Below, in pieces: positions 31,790-38,901 of a DNA stretch of 64,000 nt. The notes under the pieces were generated by a model. It was given only the letters and a program-made list of their open reading frames with translations, was not told the DNA's origin and searched no databases. Numbering within the stretch: position 1 is the first letter of the stretch; every line of letters begins with the position of its first letter. Origin of the DNA: a virus; IMG/VR virus record IMGVR_UViG_3300017763_000006, positions 1 through 64,000 of that record. The stretch is one strand, 5' to 3'. The translations under genes were made by a program, and so were the position numbers.

Positions 31790-32644
31790 ATGTCTAAATT
31801 ATTAACCATAGGAATGGCAACTTACGACGATTATAATGGAGTTTATTTCTCCTTACAATCGCTTAGAATGCATCACGATATTTGTAAATCTGAAGATGTG
31901 GAAATTATTTTAATAGATAATAATCCTGATTCTCCACACGGAAGAGCAAACGAAAATCTGATGAAATGGATAAAGAATGGTAAGTATGTACCATATACTT
32001 TAAAGCGTAGTACGTCAGTTAGAAATGAAATCTTTAGAAGAGCAGAAGGAAAATATTGTATATCAATGGACTGTCATGTATTATTCTACAATAATGCTAT
32101 CGATAGATTACTAGATTATTACAAGGCAAATCCAGATTGTAAAAACATAGTACAAGGACCATTAATTTATGATCACTTATTAGAATCCGCTGCGTCAACA
32201 CATTTTAAGCCCGAATGGGGTTCTGGAATGTATGGCAAGTGGGAGACTGATCACCAAGCACTAAAAACTGGAGAACCCTTTGAAATACCAATGCAAGGTC
32301 TAGGGGTTTTTTCCTGCGAGACAAAACACTGGGTAGGATTTAATAAAAAGTTCAGAGGATTTGGAGGAGAAGAAGGATACATACATGAAAAGTTTAGACA
32401 GTTTGGAGGCAAAGCAATATGCCTGCCAGACTTCAAATGGGTTCATAGATTCGATAGACCTGATGGAGTAAAATATCCGCTCGTATTAGAAGATAGAGTT
32501 TGGAATTATTTTGTAGGTTGGCTTGAGCTTACACAAGATCCAGAACATGAAATGATATCTCAAATTTATGAACATTTTAAAACAAGAATACCAGTAAAGA
32601 GTTTAGATACGTTATTACAAAGGGCAATCAAAGAAACTTTATAG
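31790..32644 (+). CDS. Glycosyltransferase, GT2/GT-A type
   Basis: A 284-aa enzyme. 'LLTIGMATYDDYNGVYFSLQSL' opens the Rossmann half, 'EIILIDNNPDSP' is the nucleotide-sugar strand, and 'YCISMDCHVLF' takes the DxD position with D-C-H. 'GFNKKFRGFGGEEGYIHEKFR' is the acceptor-side motif (G-x-G-G-E-E) of galactosyltransferase-like GT-A enzymes. It starts three bases after the nuclease and begins the second group of glycan genes. Confidence 0.78.
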   Translation: MSKLLTIGMATYDDYNGVYFSLQSLRMHHDICKSEDVEIILIDNNPDSPHGRANENLMKWIKNGKYVPYTLKRSTSVRNEIFRRAEGKYCISMDCHVLFYNNAIDRLLDYYKANPDCKNIVQGPLIYDHLLESAASTHFKPEWGSGMYGKWETDHQALKTGEPFEIPMQGLGVFSCETKHWVGFNKKFRGFGGEEGYIHEKFRQFGGKAICLPDFKWVHRFDRPDGVKYPLVLEDRVWNYFVGWLELTQDPEHEMISQIYEHFKTRIPVKSLDTLLQRAIKETL

Positions 32645-32654
32645 GGAGCATAAA

Positions 32655-33230
32655 ATGCCAACACCATTATCACAAGTAGATGAAGAGTTTATTCGCACTA
32701 TGTACGGATGGGAAGAAGAACTCACAGAAGAAAACTTCTATGTGCCAGCAGAAGCAGAGTACGAAGATTTTGATGAAGAAACAGAAGAACATGACGCTGC
32801 ATCATTGTGGGAAAATATTCGCAAGAAGAAGGAACGAGAAGGTAAAAACTACAAGCCAGCTAAGAAAGGCGACAAGGACAGGCCAGATCCAGAAGCTTGG
32901 AAAAAGGCACAGTCTAAGAAACCGTGCGCTTGTGGTACTGGAAAGGAAGAAAAAGAAGCAGAAGGGTGTGGATGTAAGGGTAAAGCAGCCGAGTATCAGG
33001 GGAAAAAAGTAAAATTGGGCAAGCCCTTTTTGACTCCTGATGGGCCTAAGAAAAGAAGCGTTTATGTTAAGAATGGATCTGGCAATGTAGTCAAAGTTAA
33101 TTTTGGCGACCCCAACATGAAGATTAAGAAGAATGATCCTAATAGACGTAAAAGTTTTAGAGCTAGGCACAATTGCGACAATCCCGGTCCAAGGTGGAAA
33201 GCTAGATACTGGTCTTGCAAGGCTTGGTAA
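32655..33230 (+). CDS. Phage protein with RARHxCDxPGP C-terminal module
   Basis: A 191-aa protein. The first 65 residues are acidic (EEELTEENFYVPAEAEYEDFDEETEEHD), then a lysine-rich stretch and a cysteine group 'CACGTGKEEKEAEGCGCKG'. The C-terminal 75 residues carry 'FLTPDGPKKRSVYVKNGSGNVVKVNFGD', 'NDPNRRKSFRARHNCDNPGP' and 'KARYWSCKAW', a module I recall at the ends of various proteins in aquatic phages. The Cys/His residues could bind a metal. Function unknown. Confidence 0.68.
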   Translation: MPTPLSQVDEEFIRTMYGWEEELTEENFYVPAEAEYEDFDEETEEHDAASLWENIRKKKEREGKNYKPAKKGDKDRPDPEAWKKAQSKKPCACGTGKEEKEAEGCGCKGKAAEYQGKKVKLGKPFLTPDGPKKRSVYVKNGSGNVVKVNFGDPNMKIKKNDPNRRKSFRARHNCDNPGPRWKARYWSCKAW

Positions 33231-33231
33231 A

Positions 33232-33492
33232 ATGAATTTTCACAAAAGATGGAATGAACACCTAAAAGAAAATAATATGACCTATTGGCAACACCTCAAG
33301 TTTGCCGTAGGTCATGGGTTGTGTTGTGTTAAAGCTGGTATATATTTATGCATACATGGCTTGATGCCTTGTTTTAGGCGTAGAGCCGGAAGTAGGTTGG
33401 TACGACGACTCAACAAAGACTTCACCGATCACAAGTACGATATCATAACAGAAAAAGCCAAGAAGAGGTCAGATAATGAGCCTAATAAATAA
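33232..33492 (+). CDS. DUF6356-like membrane-associated protein, 86 aa
   Basis: Start chosen at ATG 33232, just after the previous stop. The pattern 'NMTYWQHLKFAVGHGLCCVKAGIYLCIHGLMPCFRRR' matches, from memory, DUF6356 (Y-x-x-H-x-x-x-A...H-x-x-x-P), a short family of bacterial proteins with a hydrophobic core. The C-terminus is basic. It overlaps the PAP2-like gene, suggesting co-translation and a shared envelope role. Confidence 0.6.
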   Translation: MNFHKRWNEHLKENNMTYWQHLKFAVGHGLCCVKAGIYLCIHGLMPCFRRRAGSRLVRRLNKDFTDHKYDIITEKAKKRSDNEPNK

Positions 33493-34174
33493 AGTAGCTT
33501 CTATTATAAGTACGTCAAGCAACATTGATGACGTAGTATATTTAAAAAACAAAATTCAATATGACGATGATCTAAGAACCTTAGACATTGATCTAAAGAG
33601 TATTATACCAGCCCCACCCAAAAACAGTAGCAGCACAACAACTAGAGAATTAGTACAAACCTCAAAAGCAACTTTGTCTCGTACAAATGCTGAACATGAT
33701 CTAGTTTCTATAGTTGACCACGAACCTTTGTTTCTATTTTACGAATTTTGTAAAAAGAAAAATATAGTTTTTCCCACGATGAAATTTTTTGAAGCTTTTA
33801 ATATTATTGAACAATACTCTTTTGCTCTAAAGTATTTATACAACAGACCCAGACCAGAGCAACTAGCCCCTTATCACAATTTAGATATCAACGTAGTGTT
33901 TACAGAGACACACCATACACCCTCGTACCCTAGCGGTCACACTATTTACTCAGAACTTGCTGCACATATAGTTTCTGAAGAGTACCCAGAATACAAAAAA
34001 GATTTTTTTACTATATCAAACTATTGCGGACTAGCTAGAATACTACAGGGCGTACACTATGCTTCAGACAATGAAGCTAGCAAAATTGCACTAAGTAAGT
34101 TGTATCCATTATTAAAGGAGCTTGAAAATGAGAAATCAAAAAGAACCATCACGAATCCCACTGTCGGATCGTGA
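33476..34174 (+). CDS. PAP2-type phosphatase
   Basis: A 232-aa protein with the acid-phosphatase motifs in order: 'KYLYNRPRPEQLAP' (K-x6-RP, near residue 120-133), 'PSYPSGHTIYSELAAH' (PSGH) and 'ARILQGVHYASDNEAS' (R-x5-H-x3-D). Long hydrophobic helices are missing, so it looks like a soluble PAP2/haloperoxidase-fold phosphatase rather than a membrane lipid phosphatase. Substrates might be undecaprenyl, sugar or nucleotide phosphates. It lies among glycosyltransferase genes. Confidence 0.75.
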   Translation: MSLINKVASIISTSSNIDDVVYLKNKIQYDDDLRTLDIDLKSIIPAPPKNSSSTTTRELVQTSKATLSRTNAEHDLVSIVDHEPLFLFYEFCKKKNIVFPTMKFFEAFNIIEQYSFALKYLYNRPRPEQLAPYHNLDINVVFTETHHTPSYPSGHTIYSELAAHIVSEEYPEYKKDFFTISNYCGLARILQGVHYASDNEASKIALSKLYPLLKELENEKSKRTITNPTVGS

Positions 34175-34253
34175 ACCTACTAATGAACCAGTAAGACGGC
34201 CTCTTACACCTTTGACCGGAGACGAAAGGGAACAAGAACAGGATGAAAATTAA
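34128..34253 (+). CDS. Very small polar protein, 41 aa
   Basis: ATG 34128 has AAAGGAG upstream and overlaps the end of the PAP2 gene; the stop overlaps the next start. The product (MRNQKEPSRIPLSDREPTNE...) is polar, rich in Arg, Pro and Glu and probably disordered. No homology can be suggested. Confidence 0.45.
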   Translation: MRNQKEPSRIPLSDREPTNEPVRRPLTPLTGDEREQEQDEN

Positions 34254-35040
34254 AGTATTTGCTTTTCAGAAAGATGAAGACGATATACTTAGGGATTGGA
34301 TAGAATATCATAGCTATCTTTTTGGAAAAGAAAACATATATATAATTGACCATGATTCTAAAGACAGTAAGTCTATAATCACAAACAGTGGAGCTAACCT
34401 ACTTCACTTTTCTGGCCCCTTTGTTCACAATAAAGGTATTCAGTTAACTAAGGTCATGAATGATAATAAAAATTCATGTGACTTTGTAATACCTTTAGAT
34501 GTAGATGAATTTCTTATGACACAAGATGGAGGCGTAGAAAAAGAAGATGTGTTAGAATGTTTTAAAGACCTAAAGGGTTGTGGTGCTTACAAAATAGTTT
34601 CATATTCAATACCGGGGCATGATAAAGATCCACTCACTGAATTTACATCTGTAAGGGACAATCCTGATCATGGAAGACTTCGCAGATGGAAAACATTCTG
34701 GAGATCAAAAAACTTTGTAAGGACAGATCAAGGAAATCATGGCTGGGAAGAAGGCCCATACGAAAAAACAAAATTAGGAATGTTACACTTTCACGACAGA
34801 GGTTTTGAGCATTACAAAAGAAAATTTTTAAGGTGGCCTAAAGCTTATGGAGTAGTGGGCGATCAATTAAAGGGTGGCGCTCATTGGTACGAACAGTGGG
34901 AAGTAATTAAAGATATGAACAACAAAGAAATGTTTGAGCATTGGAAAAAAACTATTATTGCTCCAAAAAACAATGTAAGTAAATATGAATCATTCATGTT
35001 TAAAATAAAAGAATTAAGAAAACTAAGAGGGAAACAATGA
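34243..35040 (+). CDS. Glycosyltransferase, GT2-like (Glyco_tranf_2_4 type)
   Basis: A 265-aa GT-A protein. 'KVFAFQKDEDDILRDWIEYHSYLFG' is the typical lead of this group, 'IYIIDHDSKDSKS' the nucleotide strand, and 'FVIPLDVDEFLM' the DxD metal site (D-V-D-E). 'GRLRRWKTFWRSKNFVRT' and 'LGMLHFHDRGFEHYKRK' are acceptor-side features also seen in GT92-like proteins. It overlaps the next methyltransferase by four bases. Confidence 0.75.
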   Translation: MKIKVFAFQKDEDDILRDWIEYHSYLFGKENIYIIDHDSKDSKSIITNSGANLLHFSGPFVHNKGIQLTKVMNDNKNSCDFVIPLDVDEFLMTQDGGVEKEDVLECFKDLKGCGAYKIVSYSIPGHDKDPLTEFTSVRDNPDHGRLRRWKTFWRSKNFVRTDQGNHGWEEGPYEKTKLGMLHFHDRGFEHYKRKFLRWPKAYGVVGDQLKGGAHWYEQWEVIKDMNNKEMFEHWKKTIIAPKNNVSKYESFMFKIKELRKLRGKQ

Positions 35041-35582
35041 AGAATTACAAAGAAATCAGTGGATGGTTTAATTATGTTGATACGTTTGATTATTTAGTAA
35101 GCAACACTCCAGATGGAGGAACTTTTGTTGAATGTGGTGCATGGCTAGGTAAAAGCTCAAGTTATTTATGCAGTATTGCAGAAGCTAAAAACTTGAAAAT
35201 ATACATAGTTGATTCTTGGAAAGGATCTCCAACAAGATTAGCAACTACGCATAAGTTAGCTACAGAAACCGATATATTTGAAATTTTTAAATCAAATTTA
35301 GAAGGCGCAAATTATACAGCGATAAGAGACTTGTCGGTTAATGCATGTAAAAAATTTGAAGACAATTCATGCGACGTTGTATTTATAGACATGGATCACG
35401 AATACGAATCAGTAAATAAAGATATAGATCTTTGGTTTCCGAAGGTAAAAAAGAATGGCATAATTGCTGGTCATGACTATTCAGGTGGGTGGCCCGGAGT
35501 GATTAGAGCTGTTGATGAGCATTTTGGAAAATCTAATATCACTAAAATGGGGCAATGTTGGATATATAAAAAGGAAGCATAA
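35037..35582 (+). CDS. SAM-dependent methyltransferase (Methyltransf_24 type)
   Basis: A 181-aa enzyme: 'GTFVECGAWLGKSSSYL' is motif I, 'LKIYIVDSWKGSP' motif II, 'CDVVFIDMDHEYESVNKDIDLWFPKVKKNGIIAGHDY' covers the D-x-D-H metal-binding and product strand region. This type modifies cephalosporins, sugars or glycan ends. ATGA overlap with the preceding glycosyltransferase suggests one pathway. Confidence 0.8.
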   Translation: MKNYKEISGWFNYVDTFDYLVSNTPDGGTFVECGAWLGKSSSYLCSIAEAKNLKIYIVDSWKGSPTRLATTHKLATETDIFEIFKSNLEGANYTAIRDLSVNACKKFEDNSCDVVFIDMDHEYESVNKDIDLWFPKVKKNGIIAGHDYSGGWPGVIRAVDEHFGKSNITKMGQCWIYKKEA

Positions 35583-35585
35583 TAT

Positions 35586-36101
35586 ATGCATAAATCAGCA
35601 TACAAACATGCAGAAAATTTCTACAATAAATACTGCAAAGAAAATATAAAGAATAAAATAGTAATAGATATCGGATCTTTAGATGTGAATGGTACAGTAA
35701 ACCCAATATTTAAAGATGCTAAACAATATGTTGGCATAGATCAGTGCGCTGGTAAGAATGTAGATATAGAAGCTAGTTCTCACAGTATACCATTAGAAGA
35801 TCAACATTGTGATATTACTATGTCTTCATCTTGCTTTGAACATGATGATATGTTTTGGGTCTCTTTCTTGGAGATGTGTAGAATTACTAAACGTGGAGGA
35901 TACATATATGTACAAGCTCCGTCAGATGGAAAATACCACGCGCACCCAGTTGACAACTGGAGGTTCTATAAAGACTCTTGGGACGCGCTAAGAAAATGGG
36001 CAAAGTTAAATGATTATAACCTTGAATTAATTGAAGGATTTGTAGACGAAAAAACAGATGGACATTGGCACGACAGCATTGGAATTTATAGAAGAGTGTA
36101 A
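35586..36101 (+). CDS. SAM-dependent methyltransferase (Methyltransf_11-like)
   Basis: A 171-aa protein: 'KIVIDIGSLDVNGTVNPIF' is motif I, 'YVGIDQCAGKNVDI' motif II, 'SSHSIPLEDQHCDITMSSSCFEHDDMFWVSFLEMCRITKRGGYIYVQAP' covers motifs III-VI. 'DNWRFYKDSWDALRKWA' lies near the end. It is the last gene before the polymerase promoter. Acceptor unknown; neighbours favour a glycan. Confidence 0.78.
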   Translation: MHKSAYKHAENFYNKYCKENIKNKIVIDIGSLDVNGTVNPIFKDAKQYVGIDQCAGKNVDIEASSHSIPLEDQHCDITMSSSCFEHDDMFWVSFLEMCRITKRGGYIYVQAPSDGKYHAHPVDNWRFYKDSWDALRKWAKLNDYNLELIEGFVDEKTDGHWHDSIGIYRRV

Positions 36102-36115
36102 AAAACTCGTCATCT

Positions 36116-36124
36116 TGCTATAAT
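36116..36124 (+). promoter_or_regulatory. Extended -10 promoter for the polymerase operon
   Basis: TGC directly before TATAAT (36119-36124), with no good -35 box, matches the extended -10 at 6347 and 22786. It is 36 bases before the polymerase start in a 59-base gap that also contains AAAGGA as ribosome site. Confidence 0.62.
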
Positions 36125-36160
36125 TTAATAGGACAGGTTACACGTTGCAAAAGGATAAGT

Positions 36161-37720
36161 ATGAATTGGTTCCCGTTGCATAATTTCACACATTACAGCT
36201 TATTAAAAGGTTTCTCAAAGCCTACAGAGCTTGCCAAGATATGCGCTGATAATGATTACCCAGCCTGTGGTATCGCAGACTATAAGACTATATCTGGATG
36301 CGTTTCGTTTTATCAGGCTTGTAAGAAAGTTGGCATAAAGCCTATACTTGGATGTGCCTTCGACACCAATACTGTATTTGCAAAAAATAAAAAAGGTTGG
36401 TTTGACTTAATAGAACTAGTTTCTTCTATAGATGTATCTGGAGATTTAGACGATAAATTTTATAAAGAAGTTATGTCTAGAGATAATCTTATATCTGTAG
36501 AAAAAAATATATCTGCTAGCTATTATGTAAAATCAGAACAGGCCAGACTGCACAGAGTATTGCTATGTTCTGAACTAAAAACAAATCTACCAAAAATACA
36601 AAAACAAATACGAAAGGGAGAACTAGACAATAAATATTTAGAATATTTTACAAAAGAAGACAAGTTCGTACAGCCCCAACAAGTTACCAAACAGCTAGAA
36701 GAAATATATAACACCTGTGAAGAATATGATATTCTCAGTGGGCCAATGCTTCCTAAGTTTGTATGTCCAAACAATTTATCAGAAGAAGACTATCTAACCA
36801 ACATGGCTCGTGAAGGATATAAAAAGTTAGTAAAAAGCAAGGTGGGTAAAGATAAAGACAAACAGCAAGTCTATGGAGACAGATTTAGAAAAGAGTTAAA
36901 AGTAATTAAAGATGCAGACCTGTTTGGTTACTTTTTGATTGTACAAGATATTATTAGACACATAGAAAAAGATATGAGATGTTTAGCTGGGCCGGGAAGA
37001 GGGTCTGCTGCTGGTTGTTTAATATCATATCTGGTTGGCATTACTAAAATTGACCCTGTAGAACATGATCTATTATTTGAAAGATTCTACAATGCTGGTC
37101 GTAATACTGGAGGTCACGTTTCTCTGCCGGATATTGACATGGACGTTCCGGGCAAGAGAAGAGATGATGTTATAGATTATTTAAAAACTAAATATGGCAA
37201 AGACCATGTAAGCCAGATGATTACGTTTGGTAGATTGCAAGGACGAAGCGCTATTAAAGAAGTGCTTAGGATAAATGATGCTTGTTCTTTTGCAGAAATG
37301 AACGCTATAACAAAAAGCATACCAAACGAAGCTGACATATCAGATCAACTTGCAGAAATGGAAGACGAAGATAGATCAATTATAAGATGGTCCTTGCTAA
37401 ACCGTGCGGATGAGCTGCGAGACTTCTGCCATATTACAGAGGATGGAAAACTTGAGGGTGATTACGCTGAGTATTTTCAACAAGCGATTAATATAGAAGG
37501 AACATTTAAGACACAAGGCAAACACGCCGCTGGAGTAGTGATATCAAAAGATCCTCTCCACACTGTTTGCCCGATGGTTAAACAGAAAGGATCTGACGAA
37601 AAAATAGCGGGATTAGAAATGGCAGACCTAGAAGCTTTAGGTCATGTAAAGTTCGATGTTTTAGGAATTAACCTCTTAGACAAACTCATGAAAATTAAGG
37701 AACTAACTAATGGCAAATAG
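36161..37720 (+). CDS. dnaE: DNA polymerase III alpha, N-terminal half (PHP, palm, thumb)
   Basis: 519 aa. Residues 1-70 are a PHP domain ('LHNFTHYSLLKGFSKPTELA', 'GIADYK', 'GIKPILGCAF') in which the metal motif HxHxxYS reads H-N-F-T-H-Y-S and TDH reads ADY, so PHP chemistry is probably lost. The palm carries 'GPGRGSAAGCLISYLVGI' (about 276-293) and 'PDIDMDV' with Asp324 and Asp326; 'GKHAAGVVIS' and 'GLEMADLEALGHVKFDVLGINLL' follow, with Glu where the third acidic residue is expected. The protein stops just after KFDVLG, where normal DnaE runs on into the fingers. The rest is encoded from 38902. No intein residues occur at the end. Confidence 0.9.
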   Translation: MNWFPLHNFTHYSLLKGFSKPTELAKICADNDYPACGIADYKTISGCVSFYQACKKVGIKPILGCAFDTNTVFAKNKKGWFDLIELVSSIDVSGDLDDKFYKEVMSRDNLISVEKNISASYYVKSEQARLHRVLLCSELKTNLPKIQKQIRKGELDNKYLEYFTKEDKFVQPQQVTKQLEEIYNTCEEYDILSGPMLPKFVCPNNLSEEDYLTNMAREGYKKLVKSKVGKDKDKQQVYGDRFRKELKVIKDADLFGYFLIVQDIIRHIEKDMRCLAGPGRGSAAGCLISYLVGITKIDPVEHDLLFERFYNAGRNTGGHVSLPDIDMDVPGKRRDDVIDYLKTKYGKDHVSQMITFGRLQGRSAIKEVLRINDACSFAEMNAITKSIPNEADISDQLAEMEDEDRSIIRWSLLNRADELRDFCHITEDGKLEGDYAEYFQQAINIEGTFKTQGKHAAGVVISKDPLHTVCPMVKQKGSDEKIAGLEMADLEALGHVKFDVLGINLLDKLMKIKELTNGK

Positions 37721-38390
37721 AGATTACATCGTATTCGACTTTGAAACAGGAAGTCGTAACCCTCATAGAACACAACCAACACAAATAGCCGCAATAGCCC
37801 TAGACGGTCGAAATTTAGCCGTTAAGGGGTCATTTAATAGTGAGATAAAGCCCATACTAGATGACGAAAAAGCTTTAGAAGCTGGACTAGACCCCATAGA
37901 AGACGGAGCATTAAAAGTCACTGGTAAGAATCGTAAAGATCTAGCAAAAGCTCCAGCCTTAAAATCAGTATGGAATAAGTTTACTAAATTTGTAGACCAA
38001 TATAATTGGAAGGGCGAACCATTTTTTGCTCCTATTCCAGTGGGATATAATATCATTGGGTTTGACATGCCGATAATCAATAGACTATGTGAACAATTTG
38101 GTCAGTGGGACAAGAGCAGGAGTCAGCAAAAACTGTTTAGTAAAGTATATAAAGTAGACCTTATGGATAATATTTTCATGTGGACAGAGGGTGATCCAAG
38201 TGTAAGGTCGATTAGTATGGACTCTCTACGAGAAAGAATGGGCCTATCTTCAGAAAATGCACACGATGCCTTGCAAGATGTGAAGGATACGGCTAATATC
38301 TTTATAAAGATGTTGAAGACTCATCGGGCAGTCTACCAAGAAATTGAATTTGAAAAGGCATTTGCAAATGGACGAACATACGTATCATGA
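37710..38390 (+). CDS. dnaQ: DEDDh 3'-5' exonuclease, epsilon-like proofreader
   Basis: A 226-aa exonuclease with all five DEDDh residues: Asp10 and Glu12 in 'VFDFETGS', Asp119 in 'VGYNIIGFDMPIIN', and His184 and Asp189 in 'ENAHDALQDVKDTANIF'. It would supply proofreading for the polymerase that surrounds it. ATG overlaps the end of the first polymerase half and AAGGA lies upstream, so its translation is coupled to that half. Its place inside the polymerase gene is unusual. Confidence 0.88.
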   Translation: MANRDYIVFDFETGSRNPHRTQPTQIAAIALDGRNLAVKGSFNSEIKPILDDEKALEAGLDPIEDGALKVTGKNRKDLAKAPALKSVWNKFTKFVDQYNWKGEPFFAPIPVGYNIIGFDMPIINRLCEQFGQWDKSRSQQKLFSKVYKVDLMDNIFMWTEGDPSVRSISMDSLRERMGLSSENAHDALQDVKDTANIFIKMLKTHRAVYQEIEFEKAFANGRTYVS

Positions 38391-38901
38391 TTTGCCATAC
38401 GGTTTGAAAAAAACATATAAAATTACTCCTAATGCAGAAGCAGCAGAGTTTTTACAAGCAGAAGTTCAAGAATTTTTTGGATATAAATCTAAATCCAAGA
38501 GAGAGAAATATGCTGATATATGGATTAACGAAAACTATGGCATCAATGTTAAAACAGACAATCTAAATTCTCAACAGAACAAAGGTCGTCTTTGTACAGC
38601 AGAAGTTAATCAGTGGCTAAAAAATGAAAATAACAAATTATCATTTATATTCATTGAGTATACTAACGACAATGGTGATCTAGAAATACAAAGCGTACAA
38701 ACAAGAAACATAGAAGAGGTAGAATATGAAATAAGTAACCAAGGCAAAGGTCTACTACAACCAAAAAGGTACAGAAACAAAGTAGTGTTTAGATCAACCA
38801 TATCTAGATCGGAATGGATGGAAGAATTTAAGATTAAGTATGCGGATTTTATTGACAAGCAAATAAAACGATTTGAAGAAAAGAAAAAACATTGGTGTTA
38901 G
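38368..38901 (+). CDS. Nuclease-like ORF between polymerase halves
   Basis: A 177-aa protein (ATG 38368, AAAAGG upstream; a TTG at 38344 also opens the frame). 'YKSKSKREKYADIWINENYGINVKTDNLNSQQNKG' has a D-x(n)-V-K-T core like PD-(D/E)XK nucleases, followed by 'NKLSFIFIEYTNDNGDLEIQSVQ' (hydrophobic strands) and a basic helical tail (YADFIDKQIKRFEEKKKHWC). The stop touches the next ATG. It may be a free-standing endonuclease linked to the gene break. It is less like the Vsr/EDxHD proteins at 26288 and 47300, so the assignment is tentative. Confidence 0.6.
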   Translation: MDEHTYHDLPYGLKKTYKITPNAEAAEFLQAEVQEFFGYKSKSKREKYADIWINENYGINVKTDNLNSQQNKGRLCTAEVNQWLKNENNKLSFIFIEYTNDNGDLEIQSVQTRNIEEVEYEISNQGKGLLQPKRYRNKVVFRSTISRSEWMEEFKIKYADFIDKQIKRFEEKKKHWC

